64,000 nt of DNA from Laccaria trichodermophora (taxonomy: Eukaryota > Basidiomycota > Agaricomycetes > Agaricales > Hydnangiaceae), in NCBI GenBank assembly GCA_018417955.1, contig JACTVC010000004.1, forward strand, positions 434,001 through 498,000, given 5' to 3'. Each line of letters starts with the position of its first letter. The stretch's first letter is position 1. Shown piece by piece: positions 56,541-64,000 of the stretch. The translations under genes and the position numbers were made by a program. The notes below the pieces were generated by a model. That model saw only the letters and a list, made by a program, of their open reading frames with translations, was not told the DNA's origin and searched no databases.

Positions 56541-56704
56541 AAAAGTATGTAGGTAGAAAAAAAAAGCGTGTTTTGTCCACAGACGGCTGTCAAAGAGGTG
56601 CAAAAATGATTAGTTTGTCACGCAATCTGTCAAAGACTTCACTTAGCTACCCAATTGTCCCTTGTTTAAGGTGATGGTAGATACATAGTAATTAGGTATA
56701 TAAG

Positions 56705-57308
56705 TAGTGTTGCCGAAGTTCAGTCCAGAACTTCGGTTCGAACCCGAACCCTCTGAACCGAACACAAAGTTCGGTTCGAGTGCAGGTTCAGGTTCAGGCT
56801 CCAGAAATTTTCTGGAGAACAGGTTCGGACTGAACCAAACCTCTGAACCTTTAGCCCCTGGGGGGCCTACTTTCCCTCTGTTTTGGACATTTTTTTGCAA
56901 TTTTTTCATTCAAAACTATTGTGATCTGTAACAACTACAGTATTTAAATGTAAAGTATCAATCCTTCATCTGGGTGATGGTTGATGGCCATATTTTAGGT
57001 CGCTTTCCCACACGTGCACTTGTTGGGGTCTGTTGTATAATATCTATTTGGCTTATCAAACATGGTTTGTGCCACGGCATTGCATAAATAACTGATTTTT
57101 AGAGATTACACATGTGTTTCGAAGTGTTTGGACACGAAAAAAAGGCGAAAATTTTGATTTTAAAAAATTACAAGGTTCAGAAGGTTCGAACCCAAACCAA
57201 ACGCACGGTTCGGGTTCGGTTCAGGCTCGGAAAATTTGTAGGAGGTTCAGGTTCAGGTTCGGACCAAAGGGGGTCTGAACCGGACTGAACCGAACTTCGG
57301 CAACACTA
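56705..57308. mobile_element. hAT-like MITE, 604 bp, 8-bp target duplication
   Basis: The ends are TAGTGTTGCCGAAGTTCAGT and, in reverse complement, TAGTGTTGCCGAAGTTCGGT. They are flanked by TATATAAG (56697-56704 and 57309-57316). The target is the TATA-like stretch of the LTR, and the sister LTRs show the empty site. Both ends carry many GGTTC(A/G)G words in opposite orientation. There is no transposase. An 8-bp duplication is the hAT hallmark. Confidence 0.9.
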
Positions 57309-57364
57309 TATATAAGGACTGTAGAATCTCGTACATAATAGTAGTTCATCCTCTATTTCCAACA

Positions 57365-57798
57365 TAATGCAATCATCTTGTTGCCTCCGCCTTGACTTCG
57401 AAGATAATAACGCGAAGAAGGTAGCAGTGACCCTCTGTCCATTTGCTCGCAGAAAGATTGATGTCTCGAGGAGGACCTCGGGGGACCCGGGCCAGCCGCT
57501 GAGGGTGTCTTTTATAATTGTAGTCGACACCATCAGGAGCATAGAAATGGTCCGACATATCGCTGAGAAAGTACCGAGAACAAGAGTGGGCAATGGCTTT
57601 CGCAAATAAGGGTTCTAGAAGCTCTATAGACGCGGAGAATTCGTTCTTAACAATATCAAGGCAGGCGCCTTGGTCCAGCCAGATATACATATTGGCACGA
57701 CACCCCCTGGCCGTGGCATGTATTACAATACTGCAGAGTGAAAAACGTAGTTGAAACAGCGTTGTGTGACTGTTTGATGAGGATATGCAGGACTCCAA
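57365..57798 (-). pseudogene. Decayed copy C of the unknown gene at 28259, 5' fragment
   Basis: Reading resumes after the nested copia. An open frame on the minus strand (about 57370-57798) includes KAIAHSCSRYFLSDM and RDINLSASKWTEGHCYLLRV, matching copy A. It reaches further upstream than copy A can, and so shows the probable N-terminal part of the family. Cut off from its 3' part by 14 kb of transposons, it cannot make the protein. Confidence 0.72.
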
Positions 57799-58047
57799 GA
57801 ATATGGGTGGGTATCCCCGAGCGCTGCACCACGATAGTGGTACGGCTACGGACTAGAAAACATGGCTGAGCCTGGTCACTCGAAGGACAGGTATTTGTGC
57901 AAGGGTCGAGGTAGAATTCAGGACAGTTCAATTTTTAGGCGTGACCGTACCGTCATGTGGAGGGCAATCTGGCTCCGAATTTCTGAAAAGGGGCTTCGTC
58001 GACCTCCACCACCATCTCCACGCACACTAACGACATTCTGCACAACG
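57799..58047. promoter_or_regulatory. Putative promoter region of the aminopeptidase gene
   Basis: The 250 bp between the pseudogene fragment and ATG 58048 must include the promoter. I see no TATA box. A CT-rich stretch (CCTCCACCACCATCTCC) precedes the start, as often seen near fungal transcription starts. Confidence 0.35.
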
Positions 58048-60873
58048 ATGGGAGCAGATGGAGTCCACACCGTCAACACTACCGAGCGCTTGGCTAAGCT
58101 TCGCGAGCTGATGAAGCAGCACTCGGTGCAAGCCTTTGTGGTTCCCAGCGAGGATCAACGTACGCATTGCGATTGCCTTTGAAACCTTCGAATTTGGAAC
58201 TGAGTTAAACACTTGACAGATTCGAGCGAGTACCTGGCGAATTGTGATAAGCGGAGAGCTTTCATTTCAGGGTTCGATGGTTCAGCAGGTGAGTTTTTTA
58301 GATGATTAATGTGGAACTCTGATTTATAATCTCTTGACTTGTAGGATGCGCCGTCATCACTACGGACAAGGCCTACCTCTTCACTGATGGGCGTTACTTT
58401 CTTCAGGCTGGGAAACAGTTAGACAAGTGAGATTGAAACTTTGTTCATGGATAACGTCGACAAGGTCTGATCAATGTGTAGAAATTGGGAGTTGATGAAG
58501 CAAGGTCTTCCAGGTATGTCCTACTCACACCTCTCAATTATTTCAATCTCCAAGCCATTCTTTAGATGTTCCTACATGGCAAGAATTTCTCTACAAGGTG
58601 TGCCGTGGATGGTCTCGCTAGATAATCAGATGGGTTAACACCCTTGAAGAACTTGGGGCCCCACACCCAGATCGGCGTCGACGCGACTCTCCTAGCAGCA
58701 TGTATGTCGTCTTGCTCGAGTCGCACCACCTTTCCACTCTAATCAGGACCATTGAACAGCGGATGCGGAATCTCTAACCAAACAGCTGACACCCAAATAT
58801 TCAAAACTTGTCTCGCTGAAAGAGAACCTCGTGGACGTTGTCTGGGGCGAAGACCGGCCCTCGCGCCCTCAGAACTCCGTGTTCCATCTCGACGTAAAAT
58901 ATTCTGGCCAGTCTCACCTTGACAAGATTGCGACATTGCGTGAAGAGATGAAGAAGAAAAAAGCCGAGGCTATTGTGGTGACAATGCTTGATGAGGTGGC
59001 TTGGCTCTTGAATCTTCGTGGTTCTGATATCGAATATAATCCCGGTATGCTTAGCATTCGTGAGCCTGCTCTGTATAGCTAATTAAGCCTCATACAGTGT
59101 TCTTTGCGTATGCAGTGGTTACGATGGACGAAGTGATTCTCTTCATCGACAGTGCGCAGTTGGACGATACGGCGCGGCACAATCTTGAACATGTTTACAC
59201 TATGCCTTACGAGGCCATTTTCGAGCATCTCAACAGTCTTTCACGCACTTTGGAGTTGGACAGGGGTTCGGTTCGTTCTTTCACATCATCACCTCAGCTA
59301 CAACCACATTACCATCGTCTTTTTCTTCTTAGAAAGTCTTGATAGGAGACAGAGCAAGCTTAGCGGTAGCTGACGCTATCGGCAAGGACAACTACACGAT
59401 TGTTCGCTCTCCCATCGCCGATCTCAAAGCCATCAAGAACAAAACGGAGCTGGAAGGTTTTAGGCAGAGCCACATCCGCGATGGTGCTGCTCTTGTTCGG
59501 TACTTTGCGTGGTTGGAGGAGCAGCTCAATCATGGGGCTGTGATCAACGAGAGTCAAGGTGCTGATAAGCTGGAAGCGTTCCGATCGTGAGTGATCCATC
59601 TTGCAAGGATTCATCAAGGCTGATCACTGATCGACGTGATAGGGAACTCGACCTCTTTCGTGGCTTGTCCTTCGATACAATCTCGGGTACCGGTCCTAAC
59701 GGAGGTTCGTTGCTTGTATCTGGATAATGGGTTACTGACTCCGACGCCCTTGTAGCTATTATTCACTACAAGCCGGATCCTAATGACTGTGCCATTATCA
59801 AGAAAGATCAGGTAATCGACTGCTCAAATACTTTAATACACGTTCTTATCATTTGTTCAATCAAGGTCTATCTTTGTGATTCAGGAGGTAACTCGTGACG
59901 TCCTCTTTCATCAACAAAGTCATTCACGCTGCCTCTCCTCTCAGGCCAATTCCTTGATGGTACAACTGACGTCACGAGAACATGGGCAAGAACCCTCTGC
60001 ATCACTCACCGTCTTTGACCCTCATGTGATGTTTCTTCCAGCATTTCGGCACTCCGACTGACGAAGAGAAACGAGCTTTCACCCGGGTTTTGCAGGGACA
60101 CATTGCCATTGACACGGCGGTCTTCCCAACTGGAACCACTGGCTATGTGATGTGAGGCTTCTTGGTGGATCCCACAAACTTACGCAGCTGATTCAATGAT
60201 ATGCTTCAGAGACGCTTTCGCTCGTCGAGCATTGTGGCAGGATGGTCTTGGTATGTCCATTCCCGAAAGTTCCTTGTTTGAATTACGACTGAACACTGTC
60301 TTATAGATTATCGGTGACGAAATTCGTTGTAAAAGGCTGTAACCAAATGCTCATCTAGTCTTAGGCATGGCACTGGACATGGTGTCGGCCACTTCCTGAA
60401 TGTCCATGAAGGGCCTCATGGGATTGGTGTGCGAATAGGTCTGTGGCTTTCACAAGGTTGCTAGCTTGTCACTGACCAACTCATAGCCCTCAACAACACA
60501 CCTCTCAAAGCCGGGATGACCGTCTCAAACGAACCAGGATACTACGCCGACGGCAAATTCGGTATCCGAATCGAGAGTATCGTTCTCGTGCGTGAAGTGA
60601 AGACCCCGAATAACTTTGGAGATAAGGGATACCTTGGTTTTGAGAATGTTACTATGTCAGTTTTTCTTTCTTCGATGAATGGTAGGGGAAGGCTGATTGG
60701 TTCTGGATAGGTGTCCGATTCATAAGAACTTGGTTGATGTGAGCTTGTTGAATGAGCAGGAGAAGAAGTGGCTTGATACGTATCATGCTGAGACGTGGGA
60801 CAAGGTGTCGCCTTTGTTGAAGGGTGATACGAGGGCTTTGGAGTGGTTGAGGAGGGAGTGTTCTCCGCTTTGA
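58048..60873 (+). CDS. X-Pro aminopeptidase (aminopeptidase P, M24B), 19 exons
   Basis: This cytosolic-type metalloprotease removes an N-terminal residue in front of proline. I joined 19 exons: 58048-58159, 58220-58288, 58345-58426, 58482-58513, 58566-58597, 58650-58701, 58760-59044, 59098-59265, 59337-59586, 59643-59704, 59756-59811, 59866-59887, 59945-59985, 60042-60151, 60210-60250, 60307-60313, 60365-60438, 60487-60655, 60711-60873. They sum to 1827 nt, 608 residues, in frame. Family ligands for two Mn ions are present: D405, D416, H479, E514 and E528, plus H385 and H475. The spacing D-11-D and E-14-E agrees with human XPNPEP1. No signal peptide or targeting sequence is seen. Exon 16 has 7 nt. 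The intron at 59986-60041 starts with GC. Size and motifs are complete, so the gene looks functional. Confidence 0.95.
60307..60313 (+). other. 7-nt microexon of aminopeptidase P
   Basis: ATTATCG lies between acceptor CTTATAG and donor GTGACG, with introns at 60251-60306 and 60314-60364. It completes the codons for Asp472-Tyr473-Arg474 just before the catalytic HGTGHGVG motif. Skipping it would shift the frame. Confidence 0.88.
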
Positions 60874-61981
60874 GGTACGGTGGTGGTAGGCTGGTTGGCC
60901 AACCCTTCTCAGAAGCTTGTTGGGTGCGAATCTCAGTACCAATATGACTTGTTCAATGTCTTCTTCAGCCTACAAAGCGGAATCGCAAGTTGGACGCCAA
61001 GGTGCGTTGTTGACCACGCTTGGCTTGGTATAAGCTAACTTCTTCATAGATATTGAGAGACTTTGCCCGATAACGCTCTACAAGGTCTGACCACCGATGA
61101 CATCTAACTTTTAAGGTTGTTCGGCCGAGAAATATATACTCATGTTTGCAAGCAAGCTTTCACACACTGGCCCCCTCTGCCTTCACGAAACGTCGATCCT
61201 TCTATGCTCCGCCCGTTCAAACGGGTGCACTCAACGCCCCCAGAGAACTTGGCAAGTGTTCGCCATCTAGGGTGGAAGCATGCATGTCCTGGATAGGTCC
61301 TGGATAGTCATGGATAGTCCTGGATTCGTCTGGAGAACACCCGAGGCACCGTACTTGCCGGGGGTTCGGCATGTTGAGCGTCGTCTACACGACAAGGAGC
61401 ACGGTGCACGCTGCGAATTGCCTCTCGAGGCATCCAGGGCGGATCTCATCACACGAGGAAGGAGGGAAGGAGGGGACCTCGTGGTATCGGATGTCGTTGC
61501 GGACTTTGCGTTCATTTCGCATCGTCCCCACACTTTCAATTTTCATTTCAATTTGCGAGGCATGATGGAAGGTCTTGAATGGGGTCGCGGATTGCTGTTT
61601 TTTGACTGGGGCTTAGGGAAGGATCTGCACGTTCCTTTGCCTGCAGGGGGTTTTACGTATGGAATGCTGTGGCTGGGAGGGAGGTTTGTATCGTTCTGAG
61701 GATTCTTGTGGGTTTTCTTGACCCACGATAAGTTACGAGACTTGAACCGAGTAAGTAGTCGAGGTTTCTGCGTGACGTACTTTTTTTTTGTATGATCGCA
61801 TCAAAAGGCCGTCATATCCGGGCAGTCGGAGGTATTGGTTACTACTTGTCTTATACTTAACCACGTAAAAAGACTTGACTTGTTGACCCTCAACTTGCCT
61901 GTTACCTCGATCTTCTCAAACTCATATTTATACTGCGTATCGCCGCTTTCCTTCCTTTGCTGCCCCTTGATATCTGAATCG
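60874..61981. other. Intergenic, no supported gene
   Basis: A short iterated word (CTGGATAGTC/CTGGATAGGT) is at about 61288-61330. An ORF of about 139 codons at 61280-61699 shows no recognisable content. The last 150 bp before 61982 is the likely promoter of the next gene. Confidence 0.4.
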
Positions 61982-63309
61982 ATGTCGTTCTCCCCACCAC
62001 ACCGTATCCGTTCAGCAGCTAGTGCCACGAGCAAGCAAGAAGACCTGATCAATGCGTATGAAGCTGAGGAAGAACGGATTATTAATGTTTTGTCTAGGAA
62101 ATTGGAGCAGGTGAGCTACGTTCCTCGTCCTTCTTCCCGTCGTGCTTTCTTTTACCCTCTTTCACCTTCTAGCTAAGAGAGGAGAAAATTGGACTGGAGA
62201 ATGCGCTGGAGGCAGAGTCGGAATCGCATGTTAATAGGATGTCTCGTGAGCTTACTGCTCTAAGGCTAGCGCAGCAGCAGAATGGGTCGACGAGCGTGAG
62301 TACGTCCCCTGGGTTCCGGACGTTCCTGTCGGGTGGGGACCCTAGTGGGGAAGCGATGCTTGAGGCCATGCGTCGTGAGAATGAACAGCTGAGGAATAGG
62401 CTTGTGGATACGGAGAGGGATTATATTCGGATATCGAGGCTTAATGAGATTTATCGGGAGGAGTTGATTGAGCATCGACGACGGGTGAGTTCTATGTTGG
62501 AGGGGTGAACACTGATTGGTTTACGCTTTTTGTAGTTGGGCTTGTCGGTGGACAATCTGATAGGACTGCCGTCCCCTGACCCATTCTCGCAGCCTACCCA
62601 CCACCGTAGGTCCTCGTTCTCCAACACGTCGTCCCCTTCTACGTCGATATATCACATCCCACACCATATCCCACGTACATCATCATCCCATACGCATGGT
62701 GTCCCCATCCCACGTCTACCGGTCTCGCACGCACACAGACAGACGAATAATACATCGGAGAGTAACACGCCGTTATCACACTCCCCGTCCTCCTCCGAAT
62801 CGCCGTTCCCGTTCTCTCCCATCGGATCATCAACCAACCCTGCGAGTTTCCTTAGTTCAACGACGAACATTACGACTCCGCCGTCGTCGTTGACTAACGC
62901 CAACGTATCTACGACAATGACGTATAACAACCGTGGCCTCTCCTACCCGTCCGTTCCTCCGCCCTCGCTCTCATCCTCTTTTGGCTCTCCGAGTGTATCA
63001 TATCACATGCCACACAGGGACAGGGACCACTCGCTGTCCCCCATCGAGCCGCTGAGCCGACGGAACTCGAATGCGCGGAGGGGGAGCGTTGATCGGTGGG
63101 TTGGGTCTGGCTCTGGGGCTGCTAGTCGAAGGGCGAGTGTGGATCGGGGAGGAGCGAGGGTGGCGGAGACGGGGAGTTTGTTGTCGATTTCGAGGAGTCG
63201 GGCGGGGAGTCATAGTCATGCTTTGGCGGCGCCGGTTGAGGTGGGTGGTGTTGATGATGAACGTGGTGAGGACCATGAGGATGGGAAGGGCGCCGTTGCC
63301 GAGGTGTGA
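61982..63309 (+). CDS. CCDC6-like coiled-coil protein (404 aa, three exons)
   Basis: Exons 61982-62110, 62173-62484 and 62536-63309 join in frame (1215 nt). Residues about 18-75 (EEERIINVLSRKLEQLREEK, IGLENALEAESESHVNRMSR) resemble the repeated coiled-coil unit of human CCDC6, which has [20 protein letters not shown]. A second helical part (RRENEQLRNRLVDTERDYIR) follows. The C-terminal 60% is Ser/Pro/His-rich and disordered, with short basic-Ser motifs (RRNSNARRGS, SRRASVD) that could be kinase targets. The role in fungi is not known to me. The assignment rests on the coiled-coil pattern, so moderate caution applies. Confidence 0.78.
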
Positions 63310-63580
63310 ATCCACCGTGTTTTTTGGGAGTCACTTGATTTGTACAGCTACTTCGTTCAACTTCTCTCGTATGTAGTTCTTCTTGTACATGTAGCTTATC
63401 GTTCACCGTAATTGCCTACTTAGAGTATAATGCGCTCCCGACGTTGGGGCGGTGATGCGCCAAGACCCCAAACGCATGATCCCGCTCGCAGCTGATTGGC
63501 GGGGAGGTCGGTGGTTTCCGGGGTCCTTGCCTCGTGTTGGGCATTGTTCGTGTGACTCGATGTGACGGCGCGCGTACACA
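63310..63580. other. Intergenic region
   Basis: This holds the 3' end of the CCDC6-like gene and the upstream part of the promoter of the next gene. GC-rich around 63430-63570. No other feature is seen. Confidence 0.4.
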
Positions 63581-63587
63581 TATAAAG
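63581..63587 (+). promoter_or_regulatory. TATA box
   Basis: TATAAAG lies 41 bp before ATG 63628 and is followed by a CTTCC(T)n pyrimidine tract at 63599-63614. Together they mark a short 5' leader. Confidence 0.65.
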
Positions 63588-63627
63588 GGCGCGTCTTGCT
63601 TCCTTTTTTTTTTTCAAGACCCTTGTC

Positions 63628-64000
63628 ATGTCGTATCCTTTTGGACAATTTCCAGCTGATAATTATTCAACGCCTTCTACGCCACACGAGCCATATCATC
63701 CACAGTGGGATACTATTGAACGTGAAATGCAGCAACTTGAAGAACAACAACAACAACAGCAGCAACAGCAAGGGGACCTGATACAACAACATTCGCCCAT
63801 TACACAACCTACAACGTATCAGACCATACAGCTTGAAGAACCACCACATATAGTTCCAAGTCAAGCATCACAGCAAGTTCACGACGACACGCCTATTCTC
63901 CTTCATCCAGTCCATCACGCCATGCACAGCCACGATTCTTCCGGAAGGTCAGATCTTCCGCCAGTCGTTGCTTCCGAACGCACGCCCCCGCTCGGCCCTC
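63628..64000 (+). CDS. Q-rich protein, N-terminal part (cut by window end)
   Basis: ATG 63628 opens a frame that stays open to the window end (124 codons). It begins MSYPFGQFPADNYSTPSTPH. A run of nine glutamines, coded by CAA and CAG, lies at residues about 40-48, followed by Gln/His/Pro-rich sequence. This composition is common in transcription regulators, but no domain is visible yet. A TATA box stands 41 bp upstream. Confidence 0.75.
   Translation, partial: MSYPFGQFPADNYSTPSTPHEPYHPQWDTIEREMQQLEEQQQQQQQQQGDLIQQHSPITQPTTYQTIQLEEPPHIVPSQASQQVHDDTPILLHPVHHAMHSHDSSGRSDLPPVVASERTPPLGP

Larger units (their letters stand above)
52272..56673. mobile_element. 4.4-kb TIR element with 3-bp target duplication (CACTA-like), non-coding
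   Basis: The ends are CACCTTAAACAAGGGACAAT and, in reverse complement, the same 20 bases. Weaker TIR similarity runs to about 80 bp and then recurs at CCGTCTGTGGACAAAAC. The target duplication is ATG (52269-52271 and 56674-56676), and the intact LTR shows one ATG there. Both subterminal zones are packed with ACAATCTTTGACAATC/GACAATTGTCAACAATC-type words in both orientations. CACC ends, a 3-bp duplication and subterminal repeats fit the CACTA/EnSpm group, which includes the Plavaka elements of mushrooms. The interior (53200-55000) has ragged coding-like pieces but no transposase I can recognise. Confidence 0.82.
45359..57364 (+). mobile_element. Second copy of the 187-bp-LTR copia, swollen to 12 kb by four nested insertions
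   Basis: The ends TGTTGGAATAG ... TTCCAACA are flanked by TAATG (45354-45358 and 57365-57369). The 5' LTR is 45359-45763; without the MITE inside it and one TA this is exactly 187 bp. The 3' LTR is scattered over 52161-52271, 56677-56704 and 57317-57364. Insertions are a mariner-like MITE (45431-45646), a full copia (46541-51845), a 4.4-kb TIR element (52272-56673) and a hAT-like MITE (56705-57308). Comparison with the gag-only copy at 43172 supplies the empty sites. Confidence 0.92.

Noticed and set aside
61280..61699. 139-codon ORF between the aminopeptidase and the CCDC6-like gene
   Set aside because: No recognisable motif, and it begins in a short iterated CTGGATAGTC tract. Probably chance.

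Overview
The window is a repeat-rich piece of a fungal nuclear genome, almost certainly a basidiomycete of the mushroom class (Agaricomycetes). The evidence is 50-60 nt spliceosomal introns, a 19-exon aminopeptidase P gene that can be joined by eye, an intron-containing tRNA-Val, an NB-ARC/TPR gene of mushroom type, Ty3 elements with a chromodomain, and abundant non-autonomous DNA transposons. I cannot name the species.

Layout. 1-9164: the 3' part of a Ty3/gypsy chromovirus. Behind pol it carries an extra long ORF with a possible RRM-like region and an RS-rich region, ending in an LTR. A 4.0-kb fold-back element (2036-6056) splits this ORF. 9165-10594: relics of a related fold-back element and of an LTR. 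10595-13484 (-): NB-ARC protein with ten kinesin-light-chain-type TPRs, and a TA-flanked MITE in its 5' flank (13667-14078). 14081-18729: no gene I can defend. 18730-23560 (-): long coiled-coil protein. 24044-25174 (+): duplicated-module protein, apparently frameshifted. 25557-25636: tRNA-Val(CAC). 27060-28024 (+) and 28259-29602 (-): a convergent pair of unknown genes, with decayed copies at 41188-45358 and 57365-57798.

29910-40699 is a second fold-back element whose left arm was hit by a young Ty3/gypsy element (30257-39461, LTRs about 1 kb, intact 1435-aa pol). 43172-44690 is a gag-only Ty1/copia element with 187-bp LTRs. 45359-57364 is a second copy of that family carrying four further insertions: a mariner-like MITE, a complete but dead 5.3-kb copia, a 4.4-kb TIR element with a 3-bp target duplication, and a hAT-like MITE. 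Empty-site logic and target-site duplications resolve each junction.

58048-60873 (+): X-Pro aminopeptidase with a 7-nt microexon and a GC-AG intron. 61982-63309 (+): CCDC6-like coiled-coil protein. 63628-64000 (+): start of a Q-rich protein behind a TATA box.

The unifying signal is CpG decay. In the retroelements 14 of 15 in-frame stops I located are TGA, mostly where an Arg CGA codon is expected. Catalytic Asp codons have become Asn. The ten substitutions I find between the two LTRs of the young gypsy element are all CpG-to-TpG/CpA. This looks like cytosine methylation followed by deamination, or a RIP-like process, acting on repeats.
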